Positions 29,001-37,708 of a stretch of DNA of 37,849 bases are shown in pieces. Position numbers and translations under genes: made by a program. Under the pieces are notes generated by a model. The model was not told the DNA's origin. It worked only from the letters and a program-made list of their open reading frames with translations, and made no database searches. The DNA is from Candidatus Epulonipiscium sp. Its GTDB lineage: Bacteria > Bacillota > Clostridia > Lachnospirales > Defluviitaleaceae. Location of the stretch: the NCBI GenBank assembly GCA_012521175.1, contig JAAYMW010000133.1, positions 1 to 37,849 on the forward strand, in the 5' to 3' direction. Position 1 is the stretch's first letter. Each line of letters starts with the position of its first letter.

Positions 29001-30407
29001 CTATCTAATAGATAAACTGTCTGCCATTACACAACGTCTGTTTTTGGTAAAGGATGCTGCACAGGTTAAGCCTTCTCCTGTACGACTGGCTATTGTAAAG
29101 GTGGTATAGCCCTCTCCTCCAAAGCCTATCGCTGCATAGGATGGAGCATTTTTAACAAAAATTGCAGTATCCACAGCTTTAGCAAATTTCGTTAATCGGT
29201 CAATGTTTTTGGAATGCATATGGGCAGAGTGGCGATTGCCCCCTTCAAGTTCTACAGCCGTTTCAATGGCTGTATCTATATCATCTACTCTTACGATTCC
29301 AAGGATTGGCATCATCAGCTCTTCTTTAATCAAAGGATGATTTTTATCTCCTTCAAAAATGATACATCTTATACTTTCATCTGCATCGATGCCAATTGCT
29401 CTTAAAATCTTCCAGGCATCTTTTCCAACCCATTGTCTGTTAAGAATCTTCTTACCATTCTTTTCTACAAACACAATATCTAATAATTTTGCTACTTGTT
29501 CTGTATGAATCAGCATACATCCATTTTCAATCATGTAAGAAATTAATTCATCAGCAACTTCCTCAACAACCACAACTTCCTTTTCTGCAATGCAAGGAAG
29601 GTTATTGTCAAATGTCGCCCCATTGACAATATCTGCTGCTGCCTTTTGAATATCCGCTGTTTCATCTACGATTACCGGGGGGTTACCTGCCCCTGCACCC
29701 ATAGCTCTTTTCCCTGAGGAAAGGACAGCAGTGACAACTCCGGGGCCTCCCGTTGCTACTAATAATTCAACATCTTTGTGTTTGAAAAGAATATCTGCAG
29801 TTTCTAAAGTAGGCTTTCTAACGGAAACTGCCATATTAGGGAATGCCCCTACTTCCTTTGCGGCCTCATTGATGAGTTTTACTGCAAAATTGGAAACTTT
29901 AATGGCTCCCGGGTGAGGATTGAATACTACCGTATTTCCTGCTGCAATCATTCCAATAGAGTTGCAGAAAACTGTTTCACTGGGATTTGTAGATGGGGTA
30001 ATGGCTCCAATTACTCCAAAAGGTCCTTGTTCAACTAAGGTCAATCCTCTGTCTCCTGACCATGCTATTGTAGATAAACATTCGGTACCTGGAGTTTTTT
30101 CTGCTACTAACTGATGTTTAAGAATTTTATCTCCAACTCTTCCCATACCTGTTTCTTCTACACCCATCTTAGCAAGTAGTTCTGCATTTTCCATAATTTT
30201 TTCACGGATTCTTTTGATAATCTTTTCTCTAAACTCTAAAGGCATAACTTTTAACTCTTTTTGAGCCTTCTTAGCTGCAGCAATGGCTTCATTCATATCA
30301 TCAAATATGCCGTCTTCACTGCTTACAGTTTCCACTGTGTTTTGAACTTTTAATTCCATAAGCACATTCTTAATAATTTTTTCAATTTCTAGTGCTTCTG
30401 TTGCCAT
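29001..30407 (-). CDS. pduP: CoA-acylating propionaldehyde dehydrogenase with N-terminal encapsulation-like peptide
   Basis: ITPSTNPSETVFCNSIGMIAAGN, FDNNLPCIAEKEVVVVE, TFTIASRTGEGLTCAASFTKNRRC; N-terminus ALEIEKIIKNVLMELK. Confidence 0.97.
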   Translation of the reverse strand: MATEALEIEKIIKNVLMELKVQNTVETVSSEDGIFDDMNEAIAAAKKAQKELKVMPLEFREKIIKRIREKIMENAELLAKMGVEETGMGRVGDKILKHQLVAEKTPGTECLSTIAWSGDRGLTLVEQGPFGVIGAITPSTNPSETVFCNSIGMIAAGNTVVFNPHPGAIKVSNFAVKLINEAAKEVGAFPNMAVSVRKPTLETADILFKHKDVELLVATGGPGVVTAVLSSGKRAMGAGAGNPPVIVDETADIQKAAADIVNGATFDNNLPCIAEKEVVVVEEVADELISYMIENGCMLIHTEQVAKLLDIVFVEKNGKKILNRQWVGKDAWKILRAIGIDADESIRCIIFEGDKNHPLIKEELMMPILGIVRVDDIDTAIETAVELEGGNRHSAHMHSKNIDRLTKFAKAVDTAIFVKNAPSYAAIGFGGEGYTTFTIASRTGEGLTCAASFTKNRRCVMADSLSIR

Positions 30408-31366
30408 TTGTTCAGCACCTCCCTAGCTATTTTCACACCGTACTGGGCCAGATAAATATCTTCTTCTGCACTTCCTCCACTGACTCCAATGCCACCAAAA
30501 ACTTTTTTATCAATTATTACTGGAGCCCCACCGCCAATGGTGGTAATTTTGTTTTCCAAGGCTTCTTCAAGGCCTCCTAATTCATTACCTGGCTGTGTAA
30601 TTTCTTTTAAGCTTTCTGTAGTCGTTTTTAAAGCCACTGATGTATAGGCTTTTTTTACTGCCAGTTCATAGCTAATCAGAAATGCACCATCCAGAATATG
30701 AATACATATTGGATTGCCTTCTGGATTGACTAAAGCAATAACTACTGCCAGGCCCATCTCCTTTGCTTTTTCTTCAACATGTAAAGCTATTTCTTTAGCA
30801 ACATCCAGAGTAATCGCAGTGCTTGTATTTTGAGATTTTCTATATGCATTCTTATGAATCTGATGATAAATTTTCTCATAAAAATCCATATATCGCGCTA
30901 ATATATATAAGTAGTCGGATAATCTATTCATATATTGTTTGATGATCACATCTTTATCCAAAACTTCTGCAATTCTTCTCTCAGCTCTTCTTGCTATGGT
31001 TCTTGCTATATCAATCTCTACAGAAGTCTCATTATCTCCTGGCAGCACAAATTCTTTGATTGGAGGAATTAAGTTTTGGTATTCATCTATTTTTTCTTCT
31101 AACTTTTTTACATTTTCTTTATTAAAGAATGTATTTCTTCTTTTTTCATCTACAATTTCTGCCATCAAGCGGATTAAATTTTTTTGGATTTCTTCTATAT
31201 CTTTTTTAGCTTGAGTATCTTTTATGAATAACTTAATTTTTCCAAGGTGGCTTGTTAACTCGTCAACTGTTCCTACAGCTTCTATCCGTTTATCGTATTT
31301 TGCTACCTTTTCTCCAGATAGTAAGGATGTCATTCCTCCATCCCCTTGTTTTGTATATACTTTCAT
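30389..31366 (-). CDS. pduO: PduO-type ATP:cob(I)alamin adenosyltransferase fused to C-terminal GlcG/HbpS-like domain
   Basis: MKVYTKQGDGGMTSLLSGEKVAKYDKRIEAVGTVDELTSHLG, ARTIARRAERRIA; C-terminal ALKTTTESLKEI...IGGGAPVIIDKKVFGGIGVSGGSAEEDIYLAQYG; start placed at MKVYTK. Confidence 0.96.
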   Translation of the reverse strand: MKVYTKQGDGGMTSLLSGEKVAKYDKRIEAVGTVDELTSHLGKIKLFIKDTQAKKDIEEIQKNLIRLMAEIVDEKRRNTFFNKENVKKLEEKIDEYQNLIPPIKEFVLPGDNETSVEIDIARTIARRAERRIAEVLDKDVIIKQYMNRLSDYLYILARYMDFYEKIYHQIHKNAYRKSQNTSTAITLDVAKEIALHVEEKAKEMGLAVVIALVNPEGNPICIHILDGAFLISYELAVKKAYTSVALKTTTESLKEITQPGNELGGLEEALENKITTIGGGAPVIIDKKVFGGIGVSGGSAEEDIYLAQYGVKIAREVLNKWQQKH

Positions 31367-31370
31367 GACA

Positions 31371-31703
31371 TCACCTGTCTTCAAAAATAAAAGGATTCCT
31401 TTTGACATATCTTCCAGCATTACTACCCATTAACCTATACGCATCATCTGTTTTAAATAAGGGTTCTCTCCCTATTAGCTCTCTGCACTGCACGGCTGCC
31501 TCATCCTTGTAAATTCCAATACCTACTTCCAGAGAAGATTTTCGCGAAGCCTCCGTTGCTAAATCCCATAGATTTTTATATTCTTGAACTTCTTCTACGT
31601 CCCAAAGTACTCCTTCTTCCTCTATACCCGCTATAACCTCTTTTAATGCTATTGGATTTGCATCATAGGTTAATATAATGATTTGAGGTTTTGTCTTGTT
31701 CAT
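31371..31703 (-). CDS. pduH: Diol dehydratase reactivase small subunit
   Basis: KPQIIILTYDANPIALKEVIAGIEEEGVLW, EVGIGIYKDEAAVQ; next to the large subunit. Confidence 0.92.
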   Translation of the reverse strand: MNKTKPQIIILTYDANPIALKEVIAGIEEEGVLWDVEEVQEYKNLWDLATEASRKSSLEVGIGIYKDEAAVQCRELIGREPLFKTDDAYRLMGSNAGRYVKRNPFIFEDR

Positions 31704-33523
31704 TTTACTAATCCTCCATAAGACATAACGAGTCCCGTTGCTACGGCATTTCTTGGGCCTTCTATACGCCTTATATTGCCTCTGCCTACAATAATTCCTA
31801 TCTTTGATAGTTCTTCTAAAATCAAATCTGGAATTTCAAAGTCCAGGGCAGAGCCTCCAACCAATACGACATTGGGTATATTTTTTATGTTTGAAAAAGG
31901 TGCAATCTTTTTAAGCGCTCTAATGGCATTCGTAACAAATACTTTCTTTTTAACCTGGCGTCGGATTTCTACTATTTTTTCCATAGCTATATTTTTTTCT
32001 ATGGGAAGCATTTCTTTGTCTGTGAGTACAACAACTTTCCCAAAATATTTAGGATTGAGAGGTTCTTTATAGAAAATGACTTCTCCATTTTCCATTCTGA
32101 TATGAAATAAACTTTCTACTTTTGCTACAGGGTATTTTTTTATTTCTTCTACTAATGTTCTATCTTCTATACCTAATTCAGAAGCCATCAACATCGTAAT
32201 AAATCCTCCGGCTCCCGCCAGATGAACCGACCTGACCCAGCCATCTTCATCGATTAATGCTGCATCCGTAGAACCTCCCCCTAAGTCTAAGATAGCCAAT
32301 GGAAGTTTGGTTCCTGGGGTTGTCATCGCTCCAAGGGTTGCCATGACAGCTTCTACCCCTGCTACTTTGACCTTGACTTTCACTTCCTCTTCAAGTTTTT
32401 TTGCTATCTTTTCCATAGGAAGCTGTTCAGCCTTTACCATAGCCGCAATCGCTACAGCTTTTTCTAAGGAAACTTCTCCGGCAAGACCGCCTTCTACGGG
32501 ATTTGAAACCAATGTATCCACTGCTAAAATATCTTTGATACAAATTTCCTCCATTGGTCTGTCGGTAAGATGAGCCAAATCTTCTTTCATCCTGTTAAGC
32601 ATCCCGCCTACATTAGTTCCCGGCTCTCCCTTGATATCTTTTATCTCTTCTATTTCTTTGGTTAAATCCATTATTTTTTCTGCCCCTTCATCAATATCCA
32701 CGTGGATCATTTGATGATTGGGAGTAATGATCTCTAAGGCACCTGCTTTTATAATTCTTTCTTCTACTTGTCCTTTAGGGGTTCTGATCACCACTGCTGA
32801 TCTATTGCCAATTAAACTTTTTGCCACCGGCACTACATATTTTGTTTCTTCTGCGTCTAAGTTAAATAATGTAGCAATTTCATAAGGATTAGATAAGTAC
32901 CTTATCGTTTTCCCCTGTCCCGCTACCTCTACAACTGCTTCTACACCCAGAGGGACTTTTTCTATAAGCTTGACTTCATCTACAATAGGAATTTTCCTAT
33001 TTAAACGGTTGTTTACTAGTACTGCTTCATCCGCTTCAAGAATTGCTCCCTGTATGTTGATTCTTTTTGAAGCCTCATTGATAAGAAAAGCTGCTTCTTC
33101 ATAGGTTACTACTCTAGGGATAACAACGATGTAGTCCTTACCTGGCTCTACATTAAATAGATCCTTGATACAGACTGTGGTTCCCAGGCCAAAGCCCTCT
33201 CCACTTGGAGTATAAGGATTATGTCCTATCATTGTAGATTCTGTTATGATGGTTTCTGTTATGGTTTCCATGGCTGTATCTCCAATAACTGGGGCAGCCT
33301 CGTTGAGTCTAATTTCATCCAAATCCGATATATCTTTTTGTATTTTCTCCAACGCTTTAGTTAAAGCATCTTTTATGCCTACAATATTGTGTATGGTGCC
33401 CTTAGTGCCTGTTGTAGGGGTCATAGCACTGGAACAAAAATGGATTTTTCCACTGTCATCAACTTGCCCGATACAAACTTCTGTTGTTGAATTGCCAATA
33501 TCCACTCCTCCAACCAATACCAT
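31700..33523 (-). CDS. pduG: Diol dehydratase reactivase large subunit
   Basis: VGGVDIGNSTTEVCIG, LAILDLGGGSTDAALIDEDG, VVLVGGSALDFEIPDLI. Confidence 0.97.
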   Translation of the reverse strand: MVLVGGVDIGNSTTEVCIGQVDDSGKIHFCSSAMTPTTGTKGTIHNIVGIKDALTKALEKIQKDISDLDEIRLNEAAPVIGDTAMETITETIITESTMIGHNPYTPSGEGFGLGTTVCIKDLFNVEPGKDYIVVIPRVVTYEEAAFLINEASKRINIQGAILEADEAVLVNNRLNRKIPIVDEVKLIEKVPLGVEAVVEVAGQGKTIRYLSNPYEIATLFNLDAEETKYVVPVAKSLIGNRSAVVIRTPKGQVEERIIKAGALEIITPNHQMIHVDIDEGAEKIMDLTKEIEEIKDIKGEPGTNVGGMLNRMKEDLAHLTDRPMEEICIKDILAVDTLVSNPVEGGLAGEVSLEKAVAIAAMVKAEQLPMEKIAKKLEEEVKVKVKVAGVEAVMATLGAMTTPGTKLPLAILDLGGGSTDAALIDEDGWVRSVHLAGAGGFITMLMASELGIEDRTLVEEIKKYPVAKVESLFHIRMENGEVIFYKEPLNPKYFGKVVVLTDKEMLPIEKNIAMEKIVEIRRQVKKKVFVTNAIRALKKIAPFSNIKNIPNVVLVGGSALDFEIPDLILEELSKIGIIVGRGNIRRIEGPRNAVATGLVMSYGGLVK

Positions 33524-33535
33524 AAGAAAACCCCT

Positions 33536-33934
33536 TTATTTCTTTAGAATGTTTCTTTTTTTATAAACATCTAAAGTTTCTAGAATAAAATCTGCACAAA
33601 CCACCGCATTGTATTTTGAACGAAGCGTATTCGATACTTCTATTAACTCTTCTTCAGTTGCCCTATAAGGGCGAAGCAAATTATAAATTTTTAAAATTTC
33701 TTCATCCGGAATCTCTATAAGTTCTGCCGCGCGAATGAAGTTTTGCGCCAACTGAGGTCTGTTCTGTTCTTTCGCTACATGGGCTTGCAAAAGGAGAGTG
33801 TCTCTTGATATTTTTACATCCTCTGAAGTAATATTCCCATTAAGAACATTTTCTAAGGTAATATCTTCTAAGCGTTTTCCTGTTTTCGTTTTTATCTGCT
33901 GTGGTATTTTTTCCGAAAGAGGATAGATATCCAC
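33536..33934 (-). CDS. pduE: B12-dependent diol dehydratase small subunit
   Basis: YPLSEKIPQQIKTKTGKRLEDITLENVLNG...ISRDTLLLQAHVAKEQNRPQLAQNFIRAAEL...LRPYRATEEEL. Confidence 0.96.
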   Translation of the reverse strand: MDIYPLSEKIPQQIKTKTGKRLEDITLENVLNGNITSEDVKISRDTLLLQAHVAKEQNRPQLAQNFIRAAELIEIPDEEILKIYNLLRPYRATEEELIEVSNTLRSKYNAVVCADFILETLDVYKKRNILKK

Positions 33935-34612
33935 TTATACACTTCCTTTCTTGAATGGGTTTTCTATTTCTATATAGTCCCCATTTCTATCTACAAGTTC
34001 TGTTTCTTTCGTATGCATCAGTGCTGCTTTAACCTGATATTTTGGTCGAACATAAATATCATTAGGTACCACAATTGGCTTAACGACTTCTCCCTTAGCA
34101 TATCTTGCTGCATTTTTACCAATTTGTCTGTATATTTCTAAGGTGAGGGAAGGAGCTTGAGGAAATAGTTCCAGATTGGTAAGGGGGTATAGATTCTTTT
34201 GATGAATAACTACAGTTCCTTTAGACTGGATTCCTATTCCTATACCTGATCCTGCCAGTTTAGCGACTTGATTTCCTATGAAAGCAACATCAGAACTTTT
34301 AGTTACTCTTATAATTCTTGGCGTCATTCCTTCTTCTTCTATTCCAGCAAGAATTTCTTTTAAAACCTGTTCATGGGACAATCCATTAATTGTCTTGTGA
34401 ATAGTGACTCCAAAGGCTGGAGCAATGCCTACGGCAACTTCTTTGATATCTGACGAATACTTTGCCGGACCTATTTCTTTAAATAAAACTTTAGATTCAT
34501 CTAAAACTTTAAGTTGTTTAGGTTGAACTTCATCTTTAGGTTCATCCATTGCCTGTAAGACGCGGCTAACTATTTCTCTAATGAGTTGTTCATTCATTTC
34601 CACCATACCCAC
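33935..34612 (-). CDS. pduD: B12-dependent diol dehydratase medium subunit with N-terminal encapsulation-like peptide
   Basis: EVAVGIAPAFGVTIHKTINGLSHEQVLKEILAGIEEEGMTPRIIRVTKSSDVAFIG; N-terminus NEQLIREIVSRVLQAMDE. Confidence 0.96.
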   Translation of the reverse strand: MGMVEMNEQLIREIVSRVLQAMDEPKDEVQPKQLKVLDESKVLFKEIGPAKYSSDIKEVAVGIAPAFGVTIHKTINGLSHEQVLKEILAGIEEEGMTPRIIRVTKSSDVAFIGNQVAKLAGSGIGIGIQSKGTVVIHQKNLYPLTNLELFPQAPSLTLEIYRQIGKNAARYAKGEVVKPIVVPNDIYVRPKYQVKAALMHTKETELVDRNGDYIEIENPFKKGSV

Positions 34613-34616
34613 CTCC

Positions 34617-36281
34617 TTATAGATCTTCCGAGCGGATTATATGGGGAATGTTTTTAATTTCTTCCCATCGCTTAGCACTGATTTGATATCCTGTTCCCGG
34701 CCCCTGGTAGTCATTTTTGTAATTAACAGCGCTAATGACATGGAAGTTTTCATCTAAAATGGCGGAGGTATGAAGATAATCTCCACTTACTCTCTGCTTT
34801 AGCATATTTAATATGGACTCAGCTACATCTGGGTATCCTCCACGAACTAAAGCTTTTATAATATCAATCCCCGTTATATTTCTCTTCATCATTTCATCTA
34901 TAGAGGATAAATCCCGGACGATATCCCTGTCAGGAACATCCTTACTCCCATGGGCATAGGTTATGGCTTCTACTTCCTCATCGGTAATTACGCCCAGATT
35001 TAACTCTCTAAACAGCGTCTGCATCACCTTTGCCGCCTTATTTCTTACTCTTAATACATCTTCTTCTTTAACCGGCCTTAGTCCGCCATCTACCCTTAAA
35101 TCTCTTTGGAGCACATTGTAATCATCGAAATCTTCTGCATCAAAATTCGAACCAGCAAACATATTGTCATAGTTTGGAACACCGCTGTATCCTGAAAAAA
35201 TAAAATCTGTTCCCGGTAAAAACTGCATCATGGTTCTAGCTGTTCTTCTTATATCTGAATGACTGAAATTTTGATCGTTACTGGATGCCACTTCAAGATC
35301 CAGCATTGCAGCAATTAAATTTTCAGCTAATACCGCTCTGATTCCTGAGGGAACTGCTGCCGGGATGCCAATACAACTTACAGAACCATTTTGTATCCCT
35401 TGTACTCCAGCACCTTTTGTAACCATTAAACATTTTGTTTCAAGATAAAGCATGGATTTTGATTCTGCACTTCCCATTAATACTTCTGAACCAGTACCAG
35501 AGGTAAATCTCATCTTTAGTCCTCTAGAAGCATAGGCGGAAGCAAGAAATGCTTTGGAATAAGGGGTGTCGTCTCCATCTATAAATACATTTTCAGTCCC
35601 ATAGACGGATATGGTTTCTGCATAGGTTGTAAACCCTCTCATCCCTAACTCTAATTCAATCGCTTCTTCTACAGCACATTGGGTTAAAACGCCGGGAGAG
35701 CCTATCTGAGACCCTATCAGGAGACCTATTGCTGTAAATGGTGCATATCTTGCAATACCTACGGTAGTTTCTTCTTCTCTGAAACCTCTTAAGGCTCCTT
35801 CCGCTGCATCTGCTGCAATGAGTACTGGATTATCCTTTTGGTTTGTAATGTGTGCTTGATTTGCTGGACTTTTTCTGGCTCTCATCTTCTGCATTGCCAT
35901 CATCATTTCTACGACGTTCATATGATTAAGCACTTCTACGATTTTAGAAGGCGTCAACCCAGACACTATTTTTACAATTTCAGAACGGGGCACATGAATA
36001 TCTACCAATTTTCTTGCAATTTCTAATGAGTCCAGCTTCATTGCTTCCTCAGCAATCTCTATGTTGATACTGTGATCAGCTATAAACTGATCAATAAAGT
36101 CAAAGTCTTCTCTCTTTATTCCGTCCATCTCTATAATACGGTTGTTTTCAATCTTGATAGAGGGTTTGGGATCATAGAGACTTTGCATAGCCACAAATCC
36201 TTTTTCCGGCCACTCATCAATATACCCGTCTTGATTCACTGGACGCTGATCAAGTATCTGAAAACGTTTAGAACGTTTCAC
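34617..36281 (-). CDS. pduC: B12-dependent propanediol (diol/glycerol) dehydratase large subunit
   Basis: 554 aa; KRFQILDQRPVNQDGYIDEWPEKGFVAM, ARYAPFTAIGLLIGSQIG, LRMRFTSGTGSEVLMG-like segment, SSNDQNFSHSDIRRTARTMMQFLPGTDFIFSGYSGVPNYDNMFAGSNFD. Confidence 0.98.
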   Translation of the reverse strand: MKRSKRFQILDQRPVNQDGYIDEWPEKGFVAMQSLYDPKPSIKIENNRIIEMDGIKREDFDFIDQFIADHSINIEIAEEAMKLDSLEIARKLVDIHVPRSEIVKIVSGLTPSKIVEVLNHMNVVEMMMAMQKMRARKSPANQAHITNQKDNPVLIAADAAEGALRGFREEETTVGIARYAPFTAIGLLIGSQIGSPGVLTQCAVEEAIELELGMRGFTTYAETISVYGTENVFIDGDDTPYSKAFLASAYASRGLKMRFTSGTGSEVLMGSAESKSMLYLETKCLMVTKGAGVQGIQNGSVSCIGIPAAVPSGIRAVLAENLIAAMLDLEVASSNDQNFSHSDIRRTARTMMQFLPGTDFIFSGYSGVPNYDNMFAGSNFDAEDFDDYNVLQRDLRVDGGLRPVKEEDVLRVRNKAAKVMQTLFRELNLGVITDEEVEAITYAHGSKDVPDRDIVRDLSSIDEMMKRNITGIDIIKALVRGGYPDVAESILNMLKQRVSGDYLHTSAILDENFHVISAVNYKNDYQGPGTGYQISAKRWEEIKNIPHIIRSEDL

Positions 36282-36307
36282 ATTCCTGCCTCCTTTTTAC
36301 ATAAGGG

Positions 36308-37099
36308 CTATTTCATTTCTGACATAATGCGTCTGGTTATTTCTGCAACCATCTTTTCAAGATCAGCGTTTTCATTTTTAGCCGCTTCCTCTTTTTTAGC
36401 GTTAACACATGCACATCCAGTTACACCGCATAAATCTCCCGGATGTCTTCCTGGCATATTGAATTTTTTTCTTAATTCATATAATCTTTGCACTTCATCC
36501 TTTGGAATTTCTTTAGGTCCTCCAAGCTGAGTTGATAAATACAGCAATTGCGCATAAAACTCTAAGGACTCCATTTTAAAGTAGGCATTCATTAAATCTA
36601 CTCCAAAAGATAAAGCCCCGTGGTTTTCCAGAAGCACCGCATCATAGTTTTGAAGATATTCTGAAATTGCATCTGGAATTTCTTCTGTACTCGGAGTGCC
36701 ATATTTGGCAATAGGAACACATCCTAAAGTAATAATTGCTTCTGGCATAATTGGCTTAGCAAGTGGAATCCCTGCAATAGCAAAAGCAGTAGCATACATA
36801 GGATGCGCATGAACAACAGCTTTTACGTCCGGTCTTTCTTTATAAACACGAAGATGCATCTTAAGTTCTGATGATGGTTTGTGGATTCCGTCAGAAGCCA
36901 ATACCTTTCCTTCTCCGTCTACCTTTACTAACATACTAGGTTTCATAAAACCTTTACTTACCCCTGTAGGTGTAGCAATAAATTCATTGTCGCTAATTTT
37001 TACAGATATATTTCCATCGTTAGCAGCAACCATTCCACGATTGTAGATTCTTTGGCCAATATCGCATATTTGTTTTCTGATTTCAAATTCATTAACCAT
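36308..37099 (-). CDS. Class II aldolase (L-fuculose/L-rhamnulose-1-phosphate type) with C-terminal encapsulation-like peptide
   Basis: GMVAANDGNISVKI, VVHAHPMYATAFA, VLLENHGALSFG; C-terminal tail DLEKMVAEITRRIMSEMK after a charged linker. Confidence 0.93.
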   Translation of the reverse strand: MVNEFEIRKQICDIGQRIYNRGMVAANDGNISVKISDNEFIATPTGVSKGFMKPSMLVKVDGEGKVLASDGIHKPSSELKMHLRVYKERPDVKAVVHAHPMYATAFAIAGIPLAKPIMPEAIITLGCVPIAKYGTPSTEEIPDAISEYLQNYDAVLLENHGALSFGVDLMNAYFKMESLEFYAQLLYLSTQLGGPKEIPKDEVQRLYELRKKFNMPGRHPGDLCGVTGCACVNAKKEEAAKNENADLEKMVAEITRRIMSEMK

Positions 37100-37170
37100 A
37101 GTATTCTCTCCCTTATTTTGTTTTGTTGGTTCATCTTTGTTTTTCTTTTATTTTCTTTGTTCTTGGTTTA

Positions 37171-37199
37171 ATCATATCATCTTAACGATTATAAGTCAA
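37171..37199 (-). promoter_or_regulatory. Sigma-A promoter of the aldolase-pdu-rha operon
   Basis: Minus strand -35 TTGACT (37194-37199), 17-nt spacer, -10 TATGAT (37171-37176). Confidence 0.8.
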
Positions 37200-37212
37200 C
37201 CTAATCAAACAA

Positions 37213-37274
37213 AAAATAAACACAAAAAATCCATGATTTTTTTGAATTATTCATGGATTTTTTGTGTTTATTTT
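37213..37274 (-). terminator. Long inverted repeat after rhaM (terminator-like)
   Basis: 24-bp perfect arms AAAATAAACACAAAAAATCCATGA (37213-37236) / TCATGGATTTTTTGTGTTTATTTT (37251-37274), 14-nt loop. Confidence 0.75.
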
Positions 37275-37299
37275 GTTTATCTTTAAAATGATAATTGTT

Positions 37300-37626
37300 T
37301 TACTTTAGATAGAATATTTCTCTCATTGGCTTAATTGGATCTGGTTGACTATAATCAAAAGAGCCCTCTACCATTTTAGAAGTAATCGCATCCCATTTCT
37401 GACACACTTCACTTTTGCTGATATAATCAAAAGCAGCCTGTACGTCATCACATTCATAACAATAGAAGAATTGATTGCCATTTTGGAAAATCGAATAGTT
37501 TCTTATCCCTGCTTTTCTGTGTTCTTCTAATACTTCAGGCCATGGGTCAAGATGCATTTTTACATATTCCTCTACACATTCCTCTTTCACTGTCCATGTC
37601 CAGGCAAATTTATTGCTCTTTTCCAT
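37300..37626 (-). CDS. rhaM: L-rhamnose mutarotase
   Basis: 108 aa: FAWTWTVKEECVEEYVKMHLDPWPEVLEEHRKAGIRNYSIFQNGNQFFYCYECDD...CQKWDAITSKMVEG...PMREIFYLK. Confidence 0.93.
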   Translation of the reverse strand: MEKSNKFAWTWTVKEECVEEYVKMHLDPWPEVLEEHRKAGIRNYSIFQNGNQFFYCYECDDVQAAFDYISKSEVCQKWDAITSKMVEGSFDYSQPDPIKPMREIFYLK

Positions 37627-37679
37627 AAGTCTCCCCCTTTATTTTTATTTGTTTGTTTTTGATTTTATTTGTTTTCAAA

Positions 37680-37708
37680 ATACTACCATCTTTTTTTTAT
37701 AAAGTCAA
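37680..37708 (-). promoter_or_regulatory. Sigma-A promoter of rhaM
   Basis: Minus strand -35 TTGACT (37703-37708), 17-nt spacer, -10 TAGTAT (37680-37685). Confidence 0.75.

Noticed and set aside
37100-37165. Cobalamin riboswitch in the leader of the pdu operon
   Set aside because: The leader from the predicted promoter to the ATG is only about 60-65 nt and A-rich; too short for a B12 riboswitch and no B12-box-like sequence seen
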